From contig NC_060887.1 in the NCBI RefSeq assembly GCF_014805685.1, positions 10,367,963 through 10,431,962 of the forward strand: a DNA stretch of 64,000 nucleotides, in the 5' to 3' direction. The position numbers were made by a program, and so were the translations under genes. Source of the stretch: Silurus meridionalis (lineage: Eukaryota > Chordata > Actinopteri > Siluriformes > Siluridae). Positions 35,531 through 46,260 of the stretch are shown piece after piece. Numbering within the stretch: position 1 is the first letter of the stretch; each line of letters begins with the position of its first letter. Under the pieces are notes generated by a model, which had not been told where the DNA came from, ran no database searches, and saw only the letters and a program-made list of their open reading frames with translations.

Positions 35531-35880
35531 GTCAATCAGGTAAAGTGGCCTTTATTGTCATTTCAACCATATACCATTGGTATAGTAGCCCTACACACAG
35601 GATGGCATGACATGCATGTGTGCAAACATGCAAACAATGATTGCACAATCAGCACAACACATTACAGTACAACAATAATGTGGAATAAAATGCGGAGCCA
35701 TTTAACATATAATTAATACTGTATATATAAACATTTTAGTGACTTAGCAGCAGTTGTAGCAAAGAAATATGTTCAGTTGTTGGTATGGGTGTGTATTAGT
35801 ACAGGTTCCTTATGTTCTGAATATAATGGCTTGTGGTATAAAAACTGTTATAATTTTGTCTTATAATACAATTGAAAGCA
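35531..35880 (-). mobile_element. Rex1/L2-like LINE 3' tail fragment
   Basis: GGCCTTTATTGTCATTTCAACCATATACC is the complement of the 3' end of LINE #3 (GGTAGAAATGACAATAAAAGCC, 49165-49186). The following 250 bases may belong to the same element. Confidence 0.5.
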
Positions 35881-35924
35881 ATAAAAGTTGTATGTCTTTA
35901 GATGAATGGCATCAGAATTTTCTC

Positions 35925-36240
35925 TTCTCTTGAACTAGGAAACCCACATTTGTGCCTCTGTTCGCAAAGCCAGGTTCATGAAGGTATAATTGACACAAGT
36001 TGGAGTGAAAGATCACCTTTGGGATGAACTGGAACGCTGACGCCCAGGCCTTCTCACCCTACATCAGCAGCTGACTTTACTAACACTATTGGGAGTGAAA
36101 GAGCACAGGTTTCCACAAGCACACTCCATAATCGAGTGGAACATCTTTCCAGACCAAAGGAGGATATTACAAGAGCCAATGGGAACTAAATGTAGAATGG
36201 AATGCTCAAAAAATGCATACGAATCTTATGCTTATGTGTC
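35925..36240 (+). mobile_element. Tc1/mariner-like 3' fragment
   Basis: Same unit as 28270-28668: GGGATGAACTGGAACGCTGA, then CTCCATAATCGAGTGGAACATC. Heavily decayed. Confidence 0.55.
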
Positions 36241-36389
36241 TACAAATATAATTTAAATAACAAAGAATCAAACTACTAAATTCAATGAAACACAGACAGG
36301 AGTGATGGGCAGCAGTTGATTGGTAATGTAGTTAATGGCTACAATTCAGACAAAAAGTCTGGCAATGAAGACTTGAATGCTTTCAGGTG

Positions 36390-36451
<62 letters not shown>

Positions 36452-38209
36452 GTATGTGGATGCAGTGCTGGTGGCTTTGCAGATGTAGCATGTGGTTGAA
36501 ATTTCCATGATGGAGTGAAGTGACACTCCGATGAACACATTTTGGTTGATGTTCCACACGGCTATATAAGATTCCTAAAGTGGCTGCTATTCTAGTAAGA
36601 ATATTATGGACAGTAACATTTTGAGAGAGAGAGAAGCTGTTTATAATTAATACTATTACTCACTGTGTCATCCCAACCTTTGTTTCATCATGCATTTGCT
36701 CTCCATTATTAGACTAGTCGGATCATTAGAAAAAGCAAGCGAAAATTGTTTATACTACTGCATGAAACTGGAACTGTTCTGCATGACCATTAATCATCAT
36801 CTTTTCATTAAAGTTGAAGTTCATATAACTTCATTGTTGACATGGCATGATTAATCCTGTCAGCAAGTCCATACTTGCCAGGAACAAACCCAGGTCATGT
36901 GCATTAGTCTGAAATAAGGTTTGCTCTCTATATTTGATGAAGGCACGGCCAGGCTGCGTTGCTGTACAGTGCCTTTTTTTTGTAGTGAATGCACCTGTGT
37001 TTTGAGTTTCTTCTTTGTTAAATGTCTTTTTGAAGATTAAATATTTAAAAGAATAAAACATTTCTGGATAATAATGATCCATAAAACATACCTTATAAAG
37101 GCAGCCCCTTAACTTTTATTGAGTTAGCTGTAGGATTCAGTGTTTAATTACCTTAAATAGTATATTTAATATAAGCATGTAAGTATCTGTGCATAATCCG
37201 ACAATAGAAGGGGAGACCAAGGATGGGAGAATAACAGGGAATGCAAGAAGGGAAAACATTAAGTGAAACATAGAAAGCCCAGGAGACCGTGTTTTTACAT
37301 TTCAAAAACATACAGATGCACTTTTAAAACAACACTGGTAGAACATCATAAGATTTGTGCAAATGAAAGCATTATAATTACATATACTTATTATCCACAC
37401 ATTATATTTGCTGAAAATATACTAAGCAAAAGGTAAACTGCATTCCGGTTCAGTTCTTGTTCTAAAGCATGGAATGCAACCACGTGTAATGTTAGATCTA
37501 ATGGAAAGGTAACATTTACATAAATAAACCCATTTTATTTGCATATACCAGCACAAACAGACTAGGCACGTTGCCATAAGTGAGTCATTGTCTCTTGTTA
37601 GTATGCTGCCAGGAGCCTGTGAGGTTTAAAGCTATTGTGAGTAACACTACAGAGAGTGGGAGTGGACCATACATCCAAAGGGACCTGGTTGGGTAAACCA
37701 ATAAATGATTCATCTATTCATTATGCACAGACTACACCCCAGCTGGAAGGCGAATACACCCACGCACGCACTCTCATGCACATTTAGTTTTGAGAACTCA
37801 AATGTTTATCCTTCATAATTTAATTTGGCACTTGAGAATAAAGTAAAATGCGACTGCAAATGCTTGAAAACGTTCTCCAGAACCCTTTAAAAACAAATAA
37901 TGGTTATTTGATATGAACTGCAGGGTCTTTACAGAATAAAGATGAAATTGGGTCCATAAGTATTTAATAAGTATCATGCTTTTTATTTAAGAGCCTTTGT
38001 ATACCACCATGACAAATTTGAAATTAAGCACGCAAGATGCAGAAAATGTCATTTCAATATGTAACTCACACAGGACCATTGATTGAGGCTATATTACATT
38101 AAACCATATATAAACCAGCTAAGCTTGAAATCAGATGCCGCCTGTGAATTTCACATCTATAGGCCTTCAGTAGTCTCGTACCTGAAACCAATCCACCACT
38201 TAATACCAT
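36241..38209. other. Non-coding with (GT)n
   Basis: (GT)n at 36390-36448. No S100 exon was found here even though the adjoining 38210-38240 block is a copy of the ictacalcin upstream flank. Confidence 0.45.
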
Positions 38210-38522
38210 CATTATATTGCCATGGCTATAGAAACTTTAGGTTACTTACGTAACCCCAGTTCTCTGAGAACAGGAGTGAAGTATCTTACTATGGGAATCG
38301 CCTCGGGCATGACCAATCCTGGAAGCATTAATCACACCATATCTGTCGGCTGACGGACCAATCACGACAGTGATGCGGGAAGTCCTGCCCCCCTATATAC
38401 ACCGCTGATGACGGTCCCTGCCTCATTCTCACATATCTCTTCTCCGTGCACTGCAAGGAGGGAAGTGTGGTGAGATACCTCACTCCTGTTATCAGAGAAC
38501 CGGGGTTACATAAGTTACATTC

Positions 38523-39390
38523 CTAAATCGAAACGCCCTTAAAAAGCGCCCACAAGGTGGCCAAGCCTCGGGTACCATGAGCCCTCAGTCGTTCTGGAGG
38601 GTTAACACCCATGCTATTATAACCCAATATAATAGCCTCCACGAGCCAGTGGGACAGGCGCTGCCAGGAAACAGGTCTTCCTTTATGAGAATCAGCCCAT
38701 GAAACAAACAGCTGATTACTCCGTCTCAATCCCTTTGTCCTGTCTACATAGTGATGTAACGCATGGACAGGGCACAGACAGTGATGCCGCTCCTCCTCCG
38801 ATGAGGAAAAAGGAGGCCGATGAAAAACCATTAAATCCACCTGTCTGCAGGCGAAAGCTGACTCACCTTAGGAACAAATGCCGGATTAGTCTTGAGAGTC
38901 ACTCACGAGAAATTCATAGCAAACCGCATACAGGAGTCATGAATTGACAAAGCATGAAGCTTACTAACCCGCTTCATGGTAGAAAGAGCTAATAACAAAG
39001 CGACCTTCAGCGAAAGGAGCTTCAAATCAATACTCTCTATTGGCTCAAAAGGAGGCTAAGAGAGCGCGTGTTCAGGCGCTGCGCTCCCTTCATAAATCTG
39101 CACATTAGCGGGTGATGACCAATAGTATGTCCGTCAATCCCTACGTGGCCTGCAGAAATGGCAGCGAGGTAAACCTTAATGGTAGAAAACGCCCTGCCCT
39201 TATCTAAAAGTTCTTGCAAAAAGCACAACACCTCTGTCACAGAACAGTAAAAAGGAACAATCTGTCTTTGAGCGCACCATAGTTCAATTATACCCCATTT
39301 CTTCTCATAAGCAGATCGCGTTGAAGCTGCTCTTGCATTCTGAATCATCTCAATCACCCTCGGAGGCAAACCAGTGACACTGAGATTCAT
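38523..39390 (-). pseudogene. DIRS tyrosine recombinase, lacking the catalytic Tyr
   Basis: Frame 39390 to 39037 has the N-terminal core-binding region (RSAYEKKWGIIELWCAQRQI, STIKVYLAAISAGHVG). After frameshifts, 38840 to 38523 has RHHCLCPVHALHHYVDRTKG, SNQLFVSWADSHKGRPVSWQ and ERLRAHGTRGLAT, the HxxR-type motif. The frame then ends GVSI and runs into the internal complementary region at 38517, so the segment that should hold the nucleophilic Tyr is missing. Confidence 0.75.
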
Positions 39391-39404
39391 CCTCCCTCCG
39401 CCCA

Positions 39405-40290
39405 TCACACCGCCCTCGTGTTGTCTGATCTGAACAATATATGCTGACTCCAAAGAAACTGCACGAAATGTTTTAAAGGTAGAAACACAGTTAACAGCTC
39501 CAGAAAGTTTATGTGCGTGCACCGTAGCGAGACGGGCCATTTCCCTTTCGCTATTCTGCCCTCGCACACCGCACCCCAACCCGTGAGCGAGGCATCTGTC
39601 GTCACTACTTTCCTCAGGGAAACATCTCTTAGCTGGGTTCCCGATTTGAGGAAAGTGCGATTTCTCCAGTGATAGAGCGCGCGCAAGCACAGTGATGACA
39701 CCATCACTTTGCGGTTGAGGTGCCGCTTCAGACATAAGCGCTGTGCTGCTACCCAGCACTGAAACTTCCTCATTCGCAACAGTCCCAACGGTATGACAGA
39801 CACTGCCAAAGCCATCAGCCCTAGAAGGCATAAGCAGAGTCTGAACAGAACTTTCTTTCCTCTCTGGGAGAGAGACAACCGCGAATCGACCCGATGCGCT
39901 CTTCCGATATAAAAGCCTGATACAGGTCTTAGTTCAGTCTGAGACCCAGGTAAATTATTTCCTGCGTGGGAACCAAGCAGCTTTTTGTCTCGTTTTATTC
40001 TGAAGCCTAAGCCATTCAGGTGAGACAGAAGCACACTCGTATCCACCTCCGCTTGCCGACGTGAGGAGGAGATTGTCCAATTATGCTGACACTCTGAGAC
40101 CCGCTGCTCTGAGCAGTGACAGTGCAGCTTCTGCACATTTGGTAAAGATCCTTGGGGCTAGAGCCGGCCCAAACGGAACTGTCAAAAATTCATAGGCTGT
40201 GCCCCGATAGGCAAAGCGTAGGAACTTTCGTCCACTGAACATAGTCCTTGAAACACTCCCCAACGCTTTTTCACCGGAGGGGGAGAACAA
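39405..40290 (-). pseudogene. DIRS reverse transcriptase/RNase H, broken
   Basis: 40290 to 40081 reads GRKFLRFAYRGTAYEFLTVP and FGPALAPRIFTKCAEAALSLLRAAG, the RT segment before the catalytic Asp box. The YxDD box itself is lost at a frameshift near 40090. 40136 to 39405 then reads LSHLNGLGFRI, KVVTTDASLTGWGAVCEGR and NFLELLTVFLPLKHF with RSDNTRAV, the RNase H-like domain. Non-functional. Confidence 0.8.
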
Positions 40291-41264
40291 GACTCCTGAG
40301 ATGAGTCGAGGGGTGAACAGAAACTCTGGGAGTGCTGCCGCCCCACTTTTGACCCAAAATCAGACCACAGGTCAGGTCGCCCGTCTTTTCTTCCCTCCCT
40401 GAGGGTCAGCTGGGTGATGCCTAGCCGCTGCTGCAGCAAAAGAAGCCTTGCTCCTGGTCTGGGGCTGTTTTTGGCGAGCCTCCACATGCATTGACTGCTG
40501 GGGTGGGGGTTGGCTGGGGGTCCTAAATCCCGGCTGTCTCCCTCTGGATGTAGAGCCGAAATACTGGTACTGGTATGCTGTGAGCATGGGGTGGCATTTA
40601 GAGCTGTAACTGCAAGGGCCGAGGAGCGGTAAATTTTCTGGAAAAGAGAGGCGGACATCCCCAAATCCTCAAATCCTCCATATTGTGCACCTCCAGTCTA
40701 GAGAAACCCTTAACGGGCACTCTATGTAAGAAGGGTTTGTCCCAAAAACGTGTCAGCGTCCTGGTGCACCTGCTGAGATGGCCAGTCTATAGAGAGCTTT
40801 TTGGTTGTTCTACTACACATCTCAATGAGGTCGAGCTCACCTGGCATGGGGGAAGTGCCCATAGCACTTCCAGGCCTGGAGAGAAGATCAAGAGGAAGAA
40901 TAGCATCCTCCTCATTGTCCTCCAAATCCTCCTTCAAAAAATGAGCAACATCTTCCTCTTCCTCACCCTCGTCCCCCACTAAAGGGTTTGAATCAAAGAG
41001 CGAAGGAAGGACAGGAGACACCTCGTCCATCATTTCTCCCCAGCTACATTGTGCCTGAGAAGCAGCCTCTTCTCCCTCCGCGGGCAGCAGAGAGAGACAT
41101 GGGTCTCCTTTATTCGCGGCCGCGACTCGCATTCGGCGCTCCCGGACCCTTAATGGGAAACGAGAGCAGTGCTTGCAGCATTTGGGGTTAGCAAGCACAG
41201 CTTGTGCGTGTCTGACTTCTAAACACACTATGCACAGGGGATGAGAGTCTTTAGCTGAGATCAT
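40182..41264 (-). pseudogene. DIRS gag-like protein, broken
   Basis: The first stretch (41264 to 40722) begins near HPLCIVCLEVRHAQAVLANP with a Cys pair and a CCKHCSRF cluster, then an acidic tail. A second stretch (40664 to 40182) in another frame continues. The Cys-rich start followed by acidic and Gln-rich regions matches DIRS ORF1 proteins as I know them. Confidence 0.65.
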
Positions 41265-41414
41265 AGACCTGCATGCACACGGTCAGGAGGGATCTGAGGT
41301 TAGCTTCCTGTAAAAGGATCTTCACGGGGAAGAGAACGAGAAAGAGGCAGAGACTGTCAGCAGCAGTGTATATAGGGAGGTGGGACTTCCCACATCACTG
41401 TCGTGATTGGTCTG

Positions 41415-41717
41415 TGTGGAAGAGCGTATGAGCACAGGAATAAGGAACACCATGACAGGTCAGGTGCAAAGGCTTTTCAGCCACTTTTATTTATTTTGGT
41501 CTTGTTGCGTAGTGCCTCACGCAGCACGTTTCTGGCACACAGACCCACACACACACCCCCACACTCTCCACCTCCTTAAATGCCCCCTCCGATCACTGGA
41601 AAAGCGAGAACGTTCATTAGACCTAATTTGCTTCAGGTGAGGCAATCCTATGTCTATCTGCTCCCAGCCTCGCCCTCCATTCACAAACCGGCGCTCAGCC
41701 ACGCTCCCACCGCCACA
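41415..41717 (-). mobile_element. Solo LTR nested in the DIRS right terminal repeat
   Basis: The insert begins TGTGG and ends CCACA and is flanked by GTCTG at 41410-41414 and 41718-41722. Removing it and one GTCTG restores the DIRS repeat so that it matches the left end. On the minus strand AATAAATAAAAG precedes the terminus as in LTR polyadenylation regions. Confidence 0.88.
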
Positions 41718-41884
41718 GTCTGTCAGCTGACAGATGTGGTGTGATTGATTCTTCCAGGATTGGTCACGCCAGAGGCGATTCCCATAGTGAGATACCGAAC
41801 GGATGTTGGAAAGAGAACAATCAATATTATACAGAAGTGCAGTATTAAAGAGTGTTGCATCACAGACTGTCAGCCAGCAGTGCT

Positions 41885-42215
41885 GGGGTCATCTCTTCCA
41901 CTTCCAGTTTAACTCCTTGCATTTGGGTCCCATCTCCCTGATATTGGTGGCACAATTGGTTCAAAAATGGACCCAGCGAATCTGCAAAACATGCAAGCCC
42001 ACATCATTGCTCTGATTCAAGCCTCTACTTCTCATGAGCAGTGACTTAATGAGCTCACCCTGACTCTTCAGGGGCTGCCGCATCAGCTAGACCAGTCCTC
42101 TTGTTCGCCTGTCTTGTCTGGTCCTGGTGATGCCACCTCACAACCTCCACCAGCAGAGCAGCATTTAACCTTGGTCTTTGTCCACCCAAATGCTTTTCTG
42201 GGGAGCCAGGGCCCT
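41885..42215 (+). mobile_element. Gypsy-like LTR end and gag start
   Basis: GCATTTGGGTCCCATCTCCCTGA is the same LTR end seen at 44709-44735. It is followed by a primer-site-like stretch and a short gag reading, MDPANLQNMQAHIIALIQAS, stopped after 25 codons at 42043. Confidence 0.65.
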
Positions 42216-42805
42216 TTCTAAATCACGGTCACAATGCCAGAGACTTTTGTAGCAGACATACTTGTAATGCCTGCAAGGGAAAACATCCTATGTGCATACA
42301 CGATGACAGCTTCATTAAAAGGGTGAAGTCCTAACCTGTTAAAAACCCAGACACAACACATTTGAGTGTAGAGTCTGGATGTTCATCTGCTAACCCCTCA
42401 ATTATTGTGCCAGTATGGTTGTGCTTACAAAATGACCCAGTGTCTGAGAAACTCAGACCCGCTCTGTTAGACATACAAATTGACAGTGTTTACATGTAAG
42501 CAGTAAGACAAAATCGAAAGGTCTACTCTTGCCCAGGAACTTTCAGGCGGGAAGAGATTCAGTGAGATCAAGTAAAAGTTTCTGATCTTAAAGTCAGAGG
42601 CTTTCATTCTACAGTAGTGCTAGACCTCCCGCCTTTCCCTTAAAACAGAGACCTTGCCTTCCTAATAACAATATGATGGTGATCATAAGACTCTAGCATC
42701 TCAAAAGGACACTAGTGAAGTATAGAGAGTACATGAAACATTATGTGAAGTTCATGGAGGAAGTTATTAAAAATGGTAATGCAGAAAGGGTCTGTGATAA
42801 AGGAA
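42215..42805 (+). pseudogene. BEL/Pao retrotransposon pol fragment
   Basis: From 42230 the frame reads HNARDFCSRHTCNACKGKHP followed by MCIHDD, a Pao-type Cys/His knuckle. After one in-frame stop it reads NPSIIVPVWLCLQNDPVSEK and LRPALLDIQID, the BEL/Pao protease region, where the family normally has LLDTQSD. Around 42715-42790 VKYREYMKHYVKFMEEVIKN, then GNAERVCDK, matches the start of the BEL/Pao reverse transcriptase. The intervening part is deleted. Not functional. Confidence 0.75.
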
Positions 42806-42808
42806 GGG

Positions 42809-43290
42809 TGTCAGGATCTTCCGGGCAGATGGCGCGCACTTCCGGTTTAACTGTGCGCACTTCCTGGTCAGCAGCCATATTGTAATTTTTCCCACGCCTC
42901 CCGGTATTTAAGGACACCAAAGAGTTTAGCTCGCGCCAGATTATCTTACCGGCTCCCTAGCCCCTGAGAATATTCTTGCCACCCTGCCTGCTCCTGTTCC
43001 TGATTCTGTTCAGTTTGTGTTTTGCTCTGCCCTGTATTGCTCAGTTTGCTGGCTTTTTAAATTTTTTAAAAATTATTTTCAGTTTTGGTTTTGTCATTGT
43101 CTTCCCTGCATCGCCCTGTTTGCTGGTGTTTAGATCCTGGACTTTTATTTTGGACTCTGTTGTTTGCCTTTGCCCTATTGCTCTAATTGCGATTTATAAT
43201 AAAGCCTGTTTTCACCTTACTCCTGTGGCATCCTGCATTTGGGTCCTCCCATCCAGTCTCCACTCACCTAGTCACCTGCATTTTCTGACA
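42809..43290 (+). mobile_element. Gypsy-like LTR
   Basis: A 482-base unit with ends TGTCAGGATC and TTTTCTGACA. It holds a TATA-like CGGTATTTAAGGAC near 42901, AATAAAGCC at 43198 and GCATTTGGGTCCTCCC at 43233. It is followed by internal sequence with a gag start, so it is a 5' LTR. Confidence 0.7.
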
Positions 43291-43334
43291 AAATAATCAG
43301 GCCGTGCATCGTGTCCCGTGAGTCCACTGACAGA

Positions 43335-43625
43335 ATAATCTGGCCAAAAATGAACCCAGCAGATGTTTTAAAGCAATGGGCTTGCTCCACCTCAGACCAG
43401 CAATTCAGGAACCCTTCTGAGATGGTTGATATTCTGAAGCTTAGCCCTCAGCAGAGAACTGAGTATTTCCGGGTGCGTCAGGAACAATCTTTGGCAAACC
43501 AGATAGTTTTAAATAACCTCCTGAGACAGCTGTCCCTCTGGCCCCTGAGCTCTGCTGGGGGGGCTGCTCAACCTCATCCTTCCTGCCTGACTGGGGACGT
43601 CACCCCCTCTCTTCCGACCTGCTAA
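43335..43625 (+). pseudogene. Gypsy-like gag N-terminal fragment
   Basis: The frame opens at MNPADVLKQWACSTSDQQFR and continues DILKLSPQQRTEYFRVRQEQ, with a stop at 43623. An acidic/Gln-rich start soon after an LTR is typical of gag in this group. Downstream, 43640-43960 is Pro/Ala-rich and repetitive without capsid or pol motifs. Confidence 0.55.
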
Positions 43626-43659
43626 GATCACCACTATGCCTGTCTGCCCTGCCAAGCAT

Positions 43660-43970
43660 GCCCCCAAGCCTGTCCCGACCTCCGAGGGTGCCGCTCCGCT
43701 CCAGGGTCCCGCCAAATGCGCCGCTTCACTCCAGGGTCCCACCACTCCACTTCATAGCCGCTCAGCTACCAATCTTTGCTGACCACCCCCGGGTTTTTTT
43801 TTTTCAAGGTGTTCACCTGGCCCCTGGGTTTTGCTGACGATGTGGTCCAGACCCCCGCAGAGGGCGTCGCTCTGACTTAGACCTCCGCAGAGGGCGTTGC
43901 TGCACCTCAGACCTACACAGAGGGCGTCGCCCCACCTCAGCCATCCCGGGAAAGGGAGTCACTCCACCTC
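43660..43970. repeat. Degenerate minisatellite in Gypsy-like remnant
   Basis: Three neighbouring units of about 37-39 bases share CGCAGAGGGCGT(C/T)GCT (43853-43940), with looser copies before them. A related array lies at 9400-9540. Confidence 0.6.
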
Positions 43971-44765
43971 ATCACATTGGCCAAAAAGTGCTTGAGACAG
44001 CCACCTGAAGGCTCGCTCCACACTTTATCTGGCCTTTCCTGACCTCCAGGGCGTTTTACCTGGTGGCAGTTCGCCTCAAGCCCCACTGTGCCGCTGCTTG
44101 CACTTGATTTTCCTCATGCCCCAGGATTATCGTGCCTCACCAGTATGGAAACAGGATTCTAAATCCTCTGTGCTGTTGACTCCTTCCCCTGGTCCTCCAG
44201 CCGGTATGGCTTTACACACGAGACCTCCCTATATGAATTGTGAATCGTCTCATTAGCTCCCATGTCCTATCCCACCATTCTGCCGCATGACTTTTTGTTT
44301 CTGAGCCCTTTGGATTTCCACACTTTCAGCTCGCCTGATCAGCATTGCCCGATTTGTTTGTTCTCGAACCTTGGACTGTTTTTTTTGTTTCCAATTTTTG
44401 CCTGCCCTATATGGCACTGTTTGCCTTGTGTGGACTTATGAACTGGATTTTTGGAATGTGTCTTTCCTGCCATTGTTTTAGATTTATAAAATGTTTTATG
44501 GACGTTGTATATTCTGCTCTATATGGTCCAGTTGCCAGAATTTATAAGTTTATGGACAGTTTAAGTTGCGACTTTGTTTTCTCCCTTTGTTCGAGAATCT
44601 GTACCTTGGATTATAGAACTGTTGTAGAACTTTGTTTTTGTGCTTTTGAGTCGATCTGCCTTTTCCAAGCATACTCATTAAATAACTATTATTTTACCTT
44701 CTGCCTGCAATCTGCATTTGGGTCCCATCTGCCTGATAATGATACAGACAGGTCTCTCATGCAGT
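43971..44765 (+). mobile_element. Gypsy-like 3' region and LTR
   Basis: The end TCATTAAATAACTATTATTTTACC followed by CTGCATTTGGGTCCCATCTGCCTGATAA (44665-44735) is the LTR 3' pattern of the fragment at 41915-41940. The 140-codon open frame at 44345-44767 is hydrophobic and lies in the LTR, so I do not call it a gene. Confidence 0.55.
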
Positions 44766-44929
44766 GAGAGTGAATGCCATTACAAAAAAAAAAAATAACA
44801 AGCAATTAACCCAATTCAACAAGTCACCATTTACTGCAGCCACAGCTGCACCTCCTGCATACATCATTTCTAACACAAGCATCAATATTAACCTCAATAA
44901 ATGACACAAGGTTCTCAGTGCATTATGGT

Positions 44930-45460
44930 ATTTAATTTGTTTTAATTAAAAATTAAGACAAATTATGTGTTTTTATAAGAAAACAAAATGGCTGACCTTT
45001 CCTTACAATGTCCAGCTTCTTGAAAAACCCTGTAAATGTCCTTGTAAGTGTGTCTGTGTCCAAAACAAATTCTTTTGTCAACGATGGAATATAAAAAGAG
45101 CTATTAAATCAATTAGAATATATTTGAGTTTGTGCAGTTTGCTACAGATGCGGTTTGCAATCTTTGACCAGTGCTCTCTCTATTATCATCCAATAAAAGT
45201 ATTTGAAAATGGAGACATTATCGCTCACCTGCTAGCTAAAGTGGCTTCAGTGACACCAACTTTAAATCTGAAAGCAACACCTTCAAGCAACATGTACCTT
45301 AAGCTACAGATGCCCGCAGTACTGATTCTGAAGGCTCACAGCAAATACCTCCAGCAACATGTGATATGATGGCTGAAATCTGATTGGATAAAAACTCTTA
45401 CCTAAACTAAGACTCAAAAGAAAAGCTATGAAATGTAGAGAATTGACTATTGGGAATTGT
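44930..45460. repeat. Duplicate of the ictacalcin upstream block (26990-27620)
   Basis: Collinear similarity over about 500 bases with moderate divergence, for example ATATATTTGAGTTTGTGCAGTTTGCTACAG at 45117 against ATATATTTGAGCTTGTGGAGTTTGCTACAG at 27234. Non-coding in both copies. Confidence 0.75.
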
Positions 45461-46114
45461 TTAATATATATTTATGGACAAAAACTATATTCAACAAAAA
45501 CTATAACTATGTCAGTGGATGAGTCTTTGCTGGCTCTGACGGCCCATCACTGCATACAATATACATAAACATGCCACGGATGACAAAATACAATGACGAA
45601 ATTCTGTTTTTCAAAATGTTTCTGTCAATAATTTACTTACAAGAGCAGTAGCCACTTAAGGAATAGCCTTGCCAAACATAAACCAAATTATGGTCATGGG
45701 GATACTCACTATTACTATCAAAAGGCATGTTAACAAAAACAAATTTTAAGCATTTTTAGAAAAAAAAAAAAAAAGTGATCCGACAAGGGCACGAGTCACA
45801 GGAAAATCCCATTACTATTTTTGTTGCTTCAGTCATTCTTCACTCATGCCCTGCCCTAGCAAGTGTTAAGTGACAGAAAAAATGTCGAGACTGTGTTTAA
45901 ATATCACAAACAGATTCCACACAGTTCACACAGTTGTCTTGCATACATTCTAAACATAATTGCTGGATATACAGTAAGTACTCAAAAAATACACTGTCTA
46001 AGTATAACACTTGTGTAGTGTATTGTACTGCCTGTGCTGTGTGCATATTTTTTTTTTATTTATTTTTTTTTTTTGCATTTGTACATTATGCAGTTAAATG
46101 CTTTTCTTTAACTC
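45461..46114. other. Non-coding
   Basis: AT-rich, nothing recognised apart from the start of similarity to the S100 gene E intron at about 46080 (ATTATGCAGTTAAATGCTTTT, compare 51330-51350). Confidence 0.45.
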
Positions 46115-46260
46115 ACCTGGAACCCTTATAGATGCTCAAACTCGTTTTTAGAGCACAGATCCTTGCATTATTATTATTTTTGTTTGTTTGATTTTTTTTT
46201 TTTTGCATTATGTGTTCTGGCATACACCTCAGTCAACAACATTGTCTTTTTTAGCTAAAG
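46115..46260 (-). pseudogene. S100 pseudo-exon related to gene E
   Basis: The minus strand has a preserved donor context (plus strand CTCACCTGGAAC at 46113, identical in gene E at 51364). Weaker matches follow: GCATTATTATT against GCATTACTCAG, and TTCTGGCATACACCTCA against TCCGGCATACTCCTCA, the exon core encoding EVFEEYAG. A T-rich insertion and a stop destroy the frame. Confidence 0.55.

Larger units (their letters stand above)
38241..41814 (-). mobile_element. DIRS-like tyrosine-recombinase retrotransposon with inverted terminal repeats
   Basis: Left and right ends form inverted repeats of about 170 bases: 38281-38450 pairs with about 41328-41797 once a nested 308-base insertion is removed. 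Shared text includes ATGGGAATCGCCTC and GACCAATCCTGGAAG. Internally, 38467-38517 is the inverse complement of the outermost left end 38241-38292, which is the internal complementary region expected of DIRS elements. Coding relics on the minus strand run gag, reverse transcriptase, RNase H, tyrosine recombinase. The flanks (38240 and 41815) rejoin into sequence homologous with 26740-26830, confirming the insertion. Confidence 0.88.

Noticed and set aside
44345..44767. 140-codon hydrophobic frame resembling a membrane protein
   Set aside because: It lies in a Gypsy-like LTR whose 3' end is at its end; not conserved as coding in related LTR ends.
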